From Zygnema circumcarinatum (Eukaryota; Streptophyta; Zygnematophyceae; Zygnematales; Zygnemataceae): a stretch of 24,934 nt of DNA. Made by a program: the position numbers and the translations under genes. Under the pieces are notes generated by a model. The model saw nothing but the letters and a program-made list of their open reading frames with translations. It was not told where the DNA came from and made no database searches. Shown piece by piece: positions 1 to 10,268 of this stretch (position 1 is the stretch's first letter; the number at the start of each line of letters is the position of its first letter). The stretch is taken from contig CM074812.1 of assembly GCA_037447605.1 (NCBI GenBank), positions 2,646,727 to 2,671,660 of the forward strand, in the 5' to 3' direction.

Positions 1-82
1 TTCCTCCCCTCCCTCCCCTCCCTCCCCTCCCTCCCCTCCCTCCCTCCCTCCCTCTCACTCTCTCTCCTCTCATTTCACGCAG
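1..82. repeat. Pyrimidine tract ending in a 3' splice site
   Basis: The + strand is almost purely C and T (CCCTCC units, then CTCTCT) and ends in CACGCAG at 76-82. This has the form of a long polypyrimidine tract and acceptor just before the exon starting at 83. Similar long pyrimidine tracts precede exon 2 of both copies of the 11-mer repeat gene, so the arrangement recurs in this genome. Confidence 0.7.
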
Positions 83-1498
83 GCTTTTGACATGGAACTC
101 GGCCTCTCGTCTCAGTCCTCCCCTTAAATCTGAATCGCCTTCGTCAAAATCCCCATTCTCTACTTCAAAAATTTCTCCCCAAATATTTCCTCCGAAAGAA
201 GATGAACATATTTCAAATTTGGACTCACCAAAGGAGCAAGACGCGCAGCAAAGTCGAAAAAAAATTCCGGGCAGCGGAAAACTTCCGCCGGTGGCAGAAA
301 AAAATTCCCCGACTCCGCCCCATTCAGGGCGATTTTCGCGATTGGGTACAAATGGGGGTTTAATGAAAGACGTCGATTATTTGGGGACTTTTGGACTGCT
401 GACGTCATCACCTGCAGCTCTTGCAGCCCTTTTTTCTGCCGAAGAGAAAAGAAAAAATTTGAATTCGAAAAATTTCGAGTCGGAAATTGTTTTGGAGTCG
501 CAAGTACCCGATTATACGGAAGAAAGCAAAAAAAGGTATATTTCGTCTGAAGGAGGAAAACCGGAGAGGGCTAAGATAGAAAAGAGTTTTAAAGCTGCCC
601 GAACTTCGACTTGTTTGGCCTTGCAGCAAGTCACAGAGACTGCCAGAAAGTTTCCGCCTGCCCGGGAACCTCGGGATGCTTCGGAACAATCCGAAAATTC
701 TGGAACTTTGGGACCGCCGGTCAAAATTATTTCCAAAATTTTGCCTTCCAAGAAGGAGGAGGAAAATCGTACCAAAGGAAAAGGAGGAAATATCGCAAAA
801 ATGAAGATAAAGAGGGATGAAAAAAATGGTGGTAGTGACCCCAATATCGAAAATGGGAATAAAGATGAGACGGTTTCTATGTCAAATTTTGAAAAAGTTT
901 CGCAAATAGTGAGCCCTCCAGGGAAGGGGTCTGCGAATAACGGAACAGCGAAACAGCGACATGGAACGAGGAGGGGAGGAAGTAAGAGAAGGAGAGAGAG
1001 AGCGAGGAGGATGCTGAGCCCCATTAGGGAGGGAGTGGTCTATTTGGGACCTGAAGGGAGAGAGAGTGCGAAGTCGAGAGGGTGGTACAGGATCAAAGGA
1101 GAGGCTGCATTGGTAATAGAGGAGAGGGTGGAAGGAGAGGAGGGAGAGGAGGGAGGAGGAGAGGGAGCCGGGGAGGGAGGAGAGAGAGTACGGAGGAGGA
1201 GAGAGAGGGGAGGAGGAGAGGGAGGAGGAAATGCGGAGATGGTGAAGTGGCTCAAGTGGAGGAGGTGGACTTTCCGAAAGGAGGGTGGAGGATGGGGAGA
1301 GGCGGGAGGGAGGAAGAGGGAGAGAAGGTGGAGGAGTGGCGAGAGAGAGAGATGGAGTAGGATGGAGGAGTGCTTTCAAGCTCTCCCTTCCCTCTACCTT
1401 CCCTCCCGTTCTGCTCTCCCATCTCCCTCGCCTTACAAAGGTGTGCGAGTCCATGAGCTGGAACGAGAAGGCACGGTGGGTAACACTGCAATGCAGTG

Positions 1499-1534
<36 letters not shown>

Positions 1535-3698
1535 TGAAAAAAGGGAGGTCGATTAGGGAACTGGAGGGGGAGTGGGAGAGGAATGCGAGTTAGGCGGGGA
1601 GGAGAGGCCGGTCAATGAGAGGGGTTGATTGGAGGGAGAGGAGGAGGATGGGAGTGGGCAATGAGAGAGAAAGGATAGGAAGAGCTGGGAGAGGGAGGGT
1701 AGCGAGAGAGAGGGAGAAGGGTAGGGGGGGGAAGAGGAGGGGAAGGAGAGGGAAGGAGAGGGGGAGGGGGGTGAGGGGGTTGGAGTTGGAGAGAGGGAGA
1801 GGGAAAGGGAGTGAGAGAGCGAGAGGAACAGAGATGGTTCTATACATTTTTTTCATTTTTGTTTCTTTTTGGTCCCTCTCTTTTTATTCTTCAATTTTTT
1901 TTCTCGCTTCTTGCAGGTCACCTGCTTCTCTCCCGATCTCAAATTTTGCTCTATTCCCGTTGAGCATAGAATTGGTCGATTCCGTTCCGTTGAAACGGAA
2001 AACGGAACTGTCCGCCATTCTTCCACAAAGAACGAGTCTTCTTCCTCCTTCAAGGTATACACAAATGAGATTTTTCTGGAGAATCCAATTTCTCAAATTT
2101 ACGAAATTTCTGAAACGACCGATTTTTCGAATGAAACGGAAATCCGTGAAACGGATTTTTGTGGTTCTGCCGTTGACATGGAAACACAGTATTCAGAGAT
2201 TTTAAGGCCCTTAGAAGGAGGATCGAATATTGAAGATTATAAAAATTCGAATTTTTTTGAAGGGGAAGCAATTTTGGAGAGAGGAGATTTATTGAGGAGC
2301 CGAGAATTTTTTTCTGATATTGAAGGGGAGGATTTTTCAGACAGAGGAGGTTTTTCGGGCAGTCGAGAAGTTTTTGGTGAGGGGCAGCTCCGAAATGAGG
2401 GCTACTTTTCTGAAGGGGAAATAAAGGGAGGAATTTTCCGGGCAGAAATTTCGGAGGGATTGGGACTCGAAAAATCGCCTCCCCCCAAAATAAAAGACAT
2501 AGGAAATTGTTTAGCTGCCCAGAAAGTAGACGACAACGAAAAGAATATCTTTTCTTTATTCAATTCTTCGATCTACCTTGAAGAGGAGGAGGAGGGCCAG
2601 AATTGCAATTTTTCTGAAGAAATCGGAGGATTGGATGAGAATCAAATCTCAAAATTTTCGGAAAATGCGACGGTCGAAGAAATTTTGACGGTTTCGGATA
2701 AACTGGAAACGGAACTGTTCGGCCGTTACATGGAAAATGTTCTTTTGGGTGGCTCAATAGATGCTATAAGTACTACTCCTGCTTGCTGCATCGCTACCAC
2801 TACCACTCCTACCCCTCTCTCTCCTACTACTCCTACCCCTCCTCTCTCTCCTATCACTCCTACCTCTCCCATCTCTCCTACTACTCGTACCCCTCCTCGC
2901 TTTCCTATCACTCCCACCTCTCCCATCGCTCCTACCCCTCCTACCCCTCCTATCACCCCTCCCTCTCTCATCGCTCCCATCGCTATTACCATTCCTACCT
3001 CTCCCACTCCCACTACTCCGACAGAGTCCGTCACTCCTTGCGGTAATGCTACTACCGCTTCTACAGGTACTGGTGCTGTTAATGGTTGTGGTAGTGGTAC
3101 TGGTAGGGGTACAGCCGTTATTGCAGACTTATCAGCGGAAGGAGGGAGATTGAACGCGCTTTTGTTTTGGAAGGAGAGAGAGAGAGAGAGCGAGAGAGAG
3201 GACCAAGCGAGGAGGAGCTGGAAAAACGCAAAATCAGTACGGACGCTCGCCATTGGAAACCGGAGGGCAAGCGGAGGAGGAAACAAGGAGAGGGAGGAGA
3301 AGGGAGAGGAGAGAGAGGGAAGAGGTGATGGGAGAGAGCAGAGAGAGCAAGAGAATGGTAGAAAGGATAGGTTCGAAAAGGGAAGAGAGGGACGAGACGG
3401 AGGGGGGCAGAAGGAAGGAGAAAAGGTGAGAGAGAATGTGGGAGGTGATGTGGGAGAGAAGGACAAGGTGCGAGAGGGAGAGAGAGGCGGAGAGAGAGAG
3501 GGTGAGAGAAAGGGGGAGAGAGAGGGAGAGAGGGAGGGCGAGAGAGGGGGAGAGAGAGAGGGAGAGGCAGAGGGAGAGAGTGAGGGAGAGAGAGGGGAGT
3601 CTCCTTTGCTACTTTCGTGGACCCCTTCCCAAACGTTCGGAATGAGTCCTCCTGAATGGTGGGCCCAATTGGCGGGCTCGCCCTCTGCTATGGTTTAA
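83..3698 (+). CDS. 3' part of a gene for a long disordered, low-complexity protein (two exons)
   Basis: The model joins 83-1475 and 1917-3698. Exon A enters in phase 2 after the CAG at 80-82, so the true start lies before the window. It stays open for about 464 codons to a phase-0 donor (ACG then GTGGGT). Exon B begins in phase 0 after a T-rich tract ending TTGCAG and stays open for 593 codons to TAA at 3696-3698. Exon A is rich in Ser, Pro, Lys and Glu, then Arg/Glu/Gly. Exon B has an acidic Ser/Glu/Phe region, a Thr/Pro/Ser mucin-like region (about 2770-3030), a Gly/Thr patch, a long charged Glu/Arg/Gly repeat (about 3165-3595) and a Trp-containing tail. I recognise no domain and assign no function. 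The end of exon A is the weakest part, because its last 450 bases are purine-rich and could be intronic. Confidence 0.55.
1476..1916 (+). other. Intron between the two exons of the left-hand gene
   Basis: It starts GTGGGT and ends TTCTTGCAG. The first three-quarters is purine-rich, including a run of about 15 GA dinucleotides at 1501-1530 and GGGAGAGG-type sequence to about 1835. The last 80 bases are T-rich. Both flanking exons are in phase 0, which supports the junction. Purine-rich donor side and pyrimidine-rich acceptor side is the same layout as in the 11-mer repeat gene. Confidence 0.5.
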
Positions 3699-4200
3699 AA
3701 AAACTTCGAATGAGGGAAAAAAAGGAGGGCCAAATTTGTAATATATTCTTCTTGACTTTATCAAGGGGGAAAAGACGGAAAAATTGCAGTTTGGGTACAG
3801 TTGGGGTACAATTGGGGTGCAATTCGACACTCTTTCAATGCCTTGACTTTAGGAAAGTGGGAGGGGGAAGGGGAAGGGGTTTAGGGTTTTTTGCTTTCAG
3901 GCTATTTGGGTTTTGTCTCGATTTTAATAATAGGAAGGCAGCTCTGTAAAAAAAAAAAGAAAAAAAATTGAGAATTAGGGTACAAGACATAAGAGGATGG
4001 GCATGATAGAAAATAAAAGTGTGCCGCGAAGTTAAAGCTTTTATATTCGGAATAAAAAGTTTTGCCTCCCCAGTTTTGGTTTTGCTGCGCACATGGAACA
4101 GGGGGGGGGGGTCGGTCCAACATCATAGTAAAGGGTTTTGGGTTTTGGTCTGCGTTGAATTTTATTTTTGAGTTTCGCTCACTTTTTAGACACTACTACT
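3699..4200 (+). other. Probable 3' untranslated and intergenic sequence
   Basis: No gene is visible. Candidate poly(A) signals are AATAAA at 4012-4017 and 4051-4056. TGTAA motifs, the usual signal in many green algae, occur near 3737 and 3944. Homopolymer A runs (3947-3967) and a G run (about 4101-4109) are present. Confidence 0.4.
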
Positions 4201-4218
4201 TCACAAGCAATAATAAAT

Positions 4219-4350
4219 GACATGGCGTCACGTGACGTAACGTGACGTTACTCAAGTACTGTATAACATAGGCTCTCCGAGTCACTACCATAAACATTGA
4301 ATGACATGACATGACATTACATGACGTGACGTGACGTGACACGACGTAAA
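4219..4350. promoter_or_regulatory. TGACG / G-box array
   Basis: GTCACGTGAC at 4227-4236 is a perfect 10-base palindrome containing the G-box core CACGTG. TGACGT follows at 4233-4238 and 4243-4248. At about 4301-4343 a pentamer (TGACA, TGACR, TGACG) repeats about eight times. TGACGT and CACGTG are known bZIP/bHLH target cores in plants. The array lies about 1.1 kb before the start at 5410, and a regulatory role is inference. Confidence 0.45.
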
Positions 4351-4482
4351 CATCTGAACAAGTGCCAATTGGCAGCAATACATTTGCTTTCTTCTTTTTA
4401 CATTTTTTTTTTTTTTTTCCCTTAAGGGGGAGATCACAATGGCGATAATGCCATCGAATGTCCATGGACAACAGCAGCATGG

Positions 4483-4528
4483 GGAACCACGAGGAACTGG
4501 GCGCAACGGACCAGCTCCTCGTGGTTCC
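4483..4528. repeat. Inverted repeat, 18-base arms, 10-base loop
   Basis: The arm at 4483-4500 (GGAACCACGAGGAACTGG) and the arm at 4511-4528 (CCAGCTCCTCGTGGTTCC) are reverse complements at 17 of 18 positions. DNA or RNA could fold into a long stem. It lies in the upstream region of the gene at 5410, and its function is unknown. Confidence 0.75.
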
Positions 4529-4630
4529 TCCTTCCACTTGGTGGTTAACGATTCCCCCATGCATGGCCGAAAATGGGCCAACAGGGTGTCATTCTCACGA
4601 GGCGTGGGACCGTCCGGCCAATGAAATACC

Positions 4631-4650
4631 GCCCTCACAAGTGTGAGGGC
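4631..4650. repeat. Perfect palindrome with 9-base arms
   Basis: GCCCTCACAAGTGTGAGGGC has arms GCCCTCACA and TGTGAGGGC around a two-base AG centre. It sits between two CCAATGAAATA elements. A dimeric protein site or a small hairpin is possible. Confidence 0.75.
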
Positions 4651-4844
4651 AGGTCTGGCCAATGAAATAACGACCGTACACGTGTGAAACCAGCCAATGG
4701 GAACTGTTCGTCGCACTTGCTTCCCATGATTCCGGACAGCTCCCAAGATGCTCGGAGATTCGGTGATGACGTGGCATGTGATGTAGCTCCGACCCATACA
4801 TATGGATTTCGGGCAGTATTCGCCAAAGAAAAAAAGAAACTCGG

Positions 4845-5075
4845 CCTCGTGATTAGCTGGCGTGGGCTCAAAAATATTTTTTTCCTGCCCGACATGTCAG
4901 TTTCAAAGGTACTGAGCTGCCCGAACATTACTGACCAATATATACATCACTGGGGCAGTGAAAAAATAGCATGAGAAAAAAACTAATAGAGAAATACCGC
5001 CTCGTGATTGGCAAAAAGTATTTTTTAACTGCCCGAAATGTCAGTTGTTTAAACGATTTTCTACCCGAACATCAC
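4845..5075. repeat. Diverged tandem duplication inside the promoter region
   Basis: A block at about 4845-4930 and another at about 5000-5075 share, in the same order, CCTCGTGATT, an A/T-rich AAAATATTTTTT-like run, CTGCCCGAMATGTCAGTT and CCCGAACAT. The spacing is about 155 bases. The first copy reads GATTAGC where the second reads GATTGGC, so only the second keeps a reverse CCAAT box. Confidence 0.65.
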
Positions 5076-5263
5076 CGGAATCAACGACTGCATGATCTCC
5101 CAACTGTCGGGACTCGCCGGGCAGTGCGCAAATCGACAGTCCAGTCCATACGGTCCGTACGGTTCGTGGAACCAATCGGAGACGCTGGTCACACCTGCAA
5201 GCACGCTGATTGGCTGGCACGTCTACGGTACGGAGTCAAGAAGCGTACGGCTTTGGCTGGAGG

Positions 5264-5400
5264 GAAGCAGAGAGAGGGAGCGAGGGCGACGGAGTGAGTG
5301 AGAGCGAGAGAAAGAGAGGACGAGAGAGAGCGAGAGACAGAAAAAGAGAGAGAGATAGAAAGAGAGAGAGAGCGAGACAGATCGAGAGAGAGGGAGAGAA
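5264..5400 (+). promoter_or_regulatory. GA-rich leader before the start codon
   Basis: About 135 bases of GAGAGAG/GCGAGAGAG on the coding strand end just before GCAGCC and the ATG at 5410. The CDPK on the other strand has a comparable purine-rich stretch on its own coding strand before its apparent start. This suggests a shared 5' leader or GAGA-type promoter style. Confidence 0.45.
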
Positions 5401-5409
5401 GACGCAGCC

Positions 5410-8340
5410 ATGACAGAGGAATACCCCGTAGTAGAGTCGTCCGAGTCCCAGGTCGACTCCGCCCCACTCCCTCCCCCTCCCACTCCCTCTCCCACTCCCA
5501 CTCCCTCTCCCTCTCCCTCTCTCCCTTCGCCCGCCGACGCGGTCGTCGTGAAGTTCGGAACCGAGACCGCGGTCGTCGACGTGTCGTCAGCGGTGACCGT
5601 CGATGACGTCATCCATACCCTGCTGAGCGTTTTCCGGCTGTCACGTGGCGCGCGGACGATCATGAAGCGGGAAAGCGACGGAGCCGTGGTCGTGCCCGGC
5701 CCAAAGCTGCCGCCCGGCGAGTACCTCCTGCAGGAGGTGGAAGGTAGGCGGTGTTCAGGGTTCAGGATCCGAGATCTGAGAGGTGTAGGGTTTAGGGTTT
5801 AGGGTTCAGGGTTTAAGGTTGAGGGTCAGGGTTCAAGGCTAAGGGTCTGGGATCCGAGGGGTGTAGTGTTAAGGGTTCAGGATTTGAGATCTGAGATGTT
5901 TAGTGTATAGGGTTAGGGTTTTGGGTTAGGATCAGGGTGCAGGGCTCAGGATCTGAGATCTGAGGGGTTTAGGGTTTTTTTAGGGTTCAAGATCCGAGAT
6001 CTGATTGGATTAGGGTTCCGGTCAGGGAGGCTCCGGCATCTGAGATGTCTAGGGTGTACAGTTAAGAGTTTAGGGTTGAGGGTTGAGGATTCGCGATCTG
6101 AGACTTTTAGGGTTCAGAGCTTAGGGTTTTACGGTTCAGCATCCGGAAGGGCAGCGATGGTTTAGGGTTTAGGGTTGAGGGTTCACGATCCGAGCTTTGA
6201 GAGGCTTAGGTCGTATAGGGTTGAAGGTTCAGGATTCGAGATCTGAGTCTTTGTTCAGGTTTAGGGTTCAGGGTTTGGAATTTGGCGTTTGCTTGGCTAG
6301 ACTTGACTTCGCTTAATTAGTCTTGGCTTGGCTACCCAGTCGTGGCTTGAACTGCCTAGTGTTGACTTGGCTTGGTGGTTAATCTTGACTTGCTTTGGCT
6401 TGGTTTACATTTCTGTTTGAAGTGAATTGGATCAGCGATGCCGTGATTGGTTGGATCTGATATGTCGATGTGAAACGAGCAGGAGGATGCGGGTTGGATG
6501 TATGATGTACATGCTGCAATATGATGCTATGTGATGGAATGTGGTGATGTTATGTGATGTATGGTGACCAAAAGTGATGTCAGAGGATGTATGAGGTTTC
6601 GAGAATATGTTGGATGGCGAGAGTTTTCTGTTGCTGTATGACAGAGCCTACATGGCAGGATATGTCCAGCCACCTTCACTGACTTCACCCTCCCTCCCTC
6701 CCCCCTCCCACCCTCCTCCTCCTCCTCCCTCCTCCCCTCCCTCCCTCCCTCCCTCCCTCCCTCCCTCCCTCCCCCCTCCTCCCCTCCCTCCCTCCCTCCC
6801 TCCCTCCCTCCCTCCCTCCTCCCCTCCCTCCCTCCCTCCCTCCCTCCCTCCCTCCCTCTCCCTCCCTCCCTCCCTCCCTCCCTCCCTCCCTCCCTCCTCC
6901 CCTCCCTCCCTCCCTCCCTCCCTCCCTCCCTCCCTCCCTCCCTCCCTCCCTCCTCCCCTCCCTCCCTCCTCCCTCCCTCCCTCCCTCCCTCCCTCCCTCC
7001 CTCCCTCCCTCCCTCCCTCCCTCCCTCCCTCCCTCCCTCCTCCCCTCCCTCCTCCCTCCTCCCTCCTCCCCTCCCCTCCCTCCCCTTCCCTCCTCCTCCC
7101 CTCCCTCCCCTCCTCTCCCTCCCTCCCTCCCTCCCCTCCCCTCCCTCCTCCCCTCCCTCCCTCCCCCTCCCTCCCCTCCTCCCCTCCCCTCCCTCCCTCC
7201 TCCCTCCTCCCTTCTTTCTCCAGCCCCCTAGTCGCCGACAAGGCATCTGTGAGACCCACTTATCCGGCGCCGCCAGCACCTCCAAGAGAGACCTCCCCTC
7301 GTCGTGAGCGCGGTGAGGCCGGACGCCCAAATCTGTCGGTGAGGCCCTCCCAGGGCGGGAATGCCACGCGGGGCGGTCTGCGCAGGCGGGGACGCGCCTG
7401 CAAATGGCGAGAGGACACCTGGCAGTGGCGGGGGGCCACGTCAGCAGGGGGCTGACGGTGGCGGGGGGCCACGTCAACAGGGGGCTGGCGGTGGCGGGGA
7501 CACATGTGGGAGCGGCGCTCAGTACAACGGGGACACATGTGGGGGGGGCTCTCAGTACGGCCGGGACGCACGTGCAGACGCAGGTGAGGGAGAGGGGTGG
7601 GGGAGGGGAGGGAGGTAGGGAGGGAGGGAGGGAGGGAGGGAGGGAGAAAGGGAGGGAGGGAGAGGAAGGAAGGGGAGTGTGACGTGGGGAGGGAGGAGAG
7701 GAAGGGAAGGGAGGGAGGGGAGGAAGGGAAGGGATGGAGAGAGAGGGGGGAAGGGGAGGTGGAGGCAGGGAGGGGGTGTGAGAGAGGGGGGGAAAGAAGG
7801 GGGAGGGTGAGGTGGGGGAGGGAGGGGGGGAGGGGAGAGGGATGAGGGGAGGGGGAGGGAGGGAGGGGTTGGGAGAGAGGCAGGGGAAGAAGGGGGAGGG
7901 TGAGGTGGGGGAGGAGGGGGGATGGAAGAGGGGGAGGTGATGGGGAGGGAGGTAGGGGGTGGGAGATTGAGGGAGGGAGTCAATCCTTCCAGTCCTGAAC
8001 CCTTATCTCTAAAATCCTTAACCTGCAACCTTAATTCTTAAACACTCACGACCATCAGACGACCGTCAAACCTGAAACCTTAAACCCTAATGCCTACACC
8101 CTAAACTCTCGAGGGCCCTTTTCCATGTGTCAGTTGCGCAATCTCACAACGGCGGCCACGGCCCACACGACGGCGAACTCCACCACGTGGTACTCAAAGC
8201 TGTGGCTCGGCCTCGTGCGGTGTGCGCCTGCCCCCATCTCCTTCATTACGGGCATTCCCACGGAGGAGCTTCTGCGTGTCGAGGAGCCTCCAAGCAGCAC
8301 CGACGGAGTGCCTGTCAGCACTCCCGCCACCACTTCATAG
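5410..8340 (+). CDS. 11-mer amphipathic repeat protein gene, copy 1 (disrupted in exon 2)
   Basis: The model joins 5410-5743, 7224-7583 and 8134-8340. Exon 1 (111 codons, phase 1 end) encodes an acidic start, a Pro/Ser/Thr-rich linker and a compact beta-rich stretch from VVVKFGTET to LPPGEYLLQEVE that resembles a ubiquitin-like fold; that resemblance is weak. The second half of exon 2 encodes consecutive 11-residue units such as AVAGGHVSRGL and STTGTHVGGAL, typical of 11/3 amphipathic helices (perilipins, synucleins, some LEA proteins). It ends in phase 0 at CAG before GTGAGG. Exon 3 (69 codons, TAG at 8338-8340) continues with Thr/Ala helix, a Trp/Leu-rich segment (WYSKLWLGLV) and a polar tail. 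The first half of exon 2 is broken here: TAG follows the acceptor at once, and one base is lost before the repeats relative to copy 2. Membrane or lipid-droplet binding is inference. Confidence 0.5.
5759..6270. repeat. Degenerate TTTAGGG-type satellite with GGATCCGAGATCTGAG spacer
   Basis: This fills the first part of intron 1 of the 11-mer gene. TTTAGGG, TTCAGGG and TTAAGGG units alternate with a recurring GATCCGAGATCTGAG-like segment, giving a higher-order unit of about 45-60 bases. A related, longer array is at 11100-12040 in copy 2. Confidence 0.7.
6271..6689. other. Unique intron sequence conserved between the two tandem copies
   Basis: It contains TTGGCT/TTGACTT-type short repeats and a stretch of over 250 bases nearly identical to about 12045-12410 in copy 2, including GAATATGTTGGATGGCGAGA and CATGGCAGGATATGTCCAGC. 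No coding potential was recognised. Conservation reflects the duplication and need not mean function. Confidence 0.6.
6690..7223 (+). repeat. Giant CCCT polypyrimidine tract before exon 2 (copy 1)
   Basis: More than 500 bases of CCCTCC/CCTCCT on the + strand run up to TTTCTCCAG at 7215-7223, the acceptor of exon 2. It is a candidate for triplex-forming DNA and is complementary to the purine tract after the exon (7590-7977). Confidence 0.85.
7590..7977 (+). repeat. GGGAGGGA purine tract after exon 2 (copy 1)
   Basis: It begins within the first bases of intron 2 (GTGAGGG at 7584) and is almost pure G and A on the + strand to about 7977. It can base-pair with the CCCT tract at 6690-7223, so exon 2 lies in the loop of a potential intronic stem. 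Confidence 0.8.
7978..8133 (+). other. CCCTAA-like end of intron 2 and acceptor of exon 3 (copy 1)
   Basis: It contains degenerate CCCTAAA-type units (ACCCTTATCTCTAAAATCC, ACCCTAATGCC, ACCCTAAACTC), then CCATGTGTCAG before exon 3 at 8134. The matching piece in copy 2 is about 13600-13756 and is nearly identical. Confidence 0.6.
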
Positions 8341-8640
<300 letters not shown>

Positions 8641-9640
8641 GGAGTGTGACACACATAAGCGCATCAGATTTATTCAACCCTAAATCCTGCCCTGGGCCGT
8701 GTACCCTGGCACGAGCGATGATCCTCGATTGGGAGGTGTGACAGGTGTAGACGGTGATGGACGGGTGTATGTATAGTGATTTTATTTGTTTTAGGAGTGT
8801 TCGCAAAAGACCTTAACCCTAAACCCTAAAGTTTGAAACCCTATTATGTGCCGGTGCCTGCGGCCTCTTTGGAGACATTCCGGTTTAAGTTTTGGGCATC
8901 ATTTTTTTCGGGTAGTATGGAAGCTGATTTTGTCACGTCACAAAGGAGTTGAAAGGTGGGTTTTGTTGTAGTCTTTGGCGTGTGATTTTCCATGTCTTAG
9001 TTGCAGGTACGGGTGACGGATTCAGTCGGTTGGGATCTTATGTCCTGCGGGCTGCTGTTCAGGCAGGAGGAGTTTCCATGTGACGGCAGAGTCAGTTAGA
9101 TGAGAAATTGTGATTATGGGATGTGTTGTTTTGGTGTGCGGAATTGATTAAGAACAATTTTTTATTTTGCGTCTAATCCTGTCTGTGTTTTTCTCCTTTT
9201 TTGTGTTTCCTTCTGTCAGTGGCTTCCATCTGTTTGCGACCTCTCTAGTTTACTGTTGGATATGTGAAGAAGCTTTTGCAGGTCTATGGCCGTTCGCTGA
9301 CTCTATGATGATGAGCGTTCCGTTATCCGCAACTGGGAACCGTTGAAGTAGGTTTCCCTTTCTGATGTGTCTTTAGAGGTGGGTTTATTTCCAGTGTGGG
9401 AGCTCATTTGATGTGTGGTTCGCACGTTTGCATATCCGAGTTTCTGAAGTTGCAAACCCGGCGCTGCATGCAAGTGCATGCAGATGTCACCGCATTGTCT
9501 GCCAGCTCTCATATTATAAAGTAAGACTCTCGCCTCACTTCGCCAGTACGCTGCCTTGGCACGAAACCACGAGTTCCCCACCGAAACTCGAAATTTGAAT
9601 ACCTCATGTTCACACGTGCTCGTGCGACTAAAAACTTCGA
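8641..9640. other. No gene recognised; right part conserved in copy 2
   Basis: Positions 8641-9010 occur only in copy 1 and show no clear feature beyond a few ACCCTAAACCC units near 8813-8830. Positions 9012-9640 match about 13910-14510 of copy 2, including GACGGATTCAG, GATTAAGAACAAT and GTGTCTTTAGAGGTGGGTTT. Short open frames here are not shared convincingly between the copies. Confidence 0.5.
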
Positions 9641-9840
9641 TTTTCATCCAATCACCTCACGCCACATCACCCAAAACTCGACCTTTTACCCAGTCAGATT
9701 ACTCCATGTCAAGTGCGCTAAGAGAACCAATCGAACCAATTAGACATAGGACCCTAATTCGTAAACCGACGACCATTTCCCAACTTCTGCACACCTGCAC
9801 ACATGAAACTCGCATCGCGAAAGTTCCCTATTGGCCTTCC
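9640..9840 (+). promoter_or_regulatory. CCAAT-rich stretch conserved in both tandem copies
   Basis: TCCAATCACCT, GAACCAATCGAACCAATTAG and a reverse TATTGG near 9829 occur within 200 bases. The same motifs recur at about 14516-14630 in copy 2. A GTAAGT donor follows downstream in both copies (10269 and 14922), so this may be a promoter with a non-coding first exon. No downstream coding exon was found for it. Confidence 0.3.
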
Positions 9841-10185
9841 TCCCCAAATCCACCCCCAAATCCGCCCCCCAAATCCGCCTTCAAATCCTCCCCAAATTCG
9901 CCCACAAACCGACCCCCAAATCCACCCCGAAATCCGCTCCCAAATCCTCCAAATCCGCATCCAAATCCGCCCCCAAAATCCGCCCCCAAACCGCTCCCAA
10001 ATCCGCCTCCAAATCCGCCCCCAAAATCCGCCCCCAAACCGCTCCCAAATCCGCCTCCAAATCCGCCCGAAAATCCGCCCCCCAAATCCGCCTCCAAATC
10101 CGCCCCAAAATCCGCCCCCAAAATCTGCCCCCAAATTCGCCCCCAAATCCGCCCCAAAATCCGCCCCCAAATCCGCCTCCACGGC
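9835..10185. repeat. Minisatellite of CCAAATCCGCC-type units
   Basis: About 350 bases of roughly 12-base units (CCCAAATCCGCC, CCCAAAATCCGCC, with CCAAACCGCTCC variants). The copy 2 version at about 14665-14840 is half as long, so copy number has changed since duplication. Open frames across it on both strands are a by-product of the repeat. Confidence 0.85.
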
Positions 10186-10268
10186 CCTTTTAACTCTACG
10201 CGCCCTCTCGGCGGCTTAGAAACGAAACCACGAAATTTCTCCGCCGCGGGCCCCGCCTCGCCCCGTCC

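Larger units (their letters stand above)
4618..5213. promoter_or_regulatory. Cluster of CCAAT boxes upstream of the 11-mer repeat gene
   Basis: CCAAT occurs at 4618-4622, 4659-4663, 4694-4698 and 5172-5176, with the reverse form ATTGG at 5007-5011 and 5209-5213. An additional CCAAT lies at 4365-4369. The first two share CCAATGAAATA. Several copies in both orientations within 600 bases of a start codon suggest an NF-Y type promoter. This is motif reading only, and no TATA box was convincingly seen. Confidence 0.45.

Noticed and set aside
1441-1495. Alternative small exon encoding VCESMSWNEKARW after a pyrimidine-rich stretch
   Set aside because: The acceptor-like AAAG and donor are plausible, but the phase does not join to the long frame starting at 1917. 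The phase-0 donor at 1475 does.
6527-7477. Long frames through the CCCT tract (Pro/Ser on +, Gly/Arg/Glu on -)
   Set aside because: These are repeat by-products. The tract is intronic between exon 1 and exon 2, and its length and units differ in copy 2.
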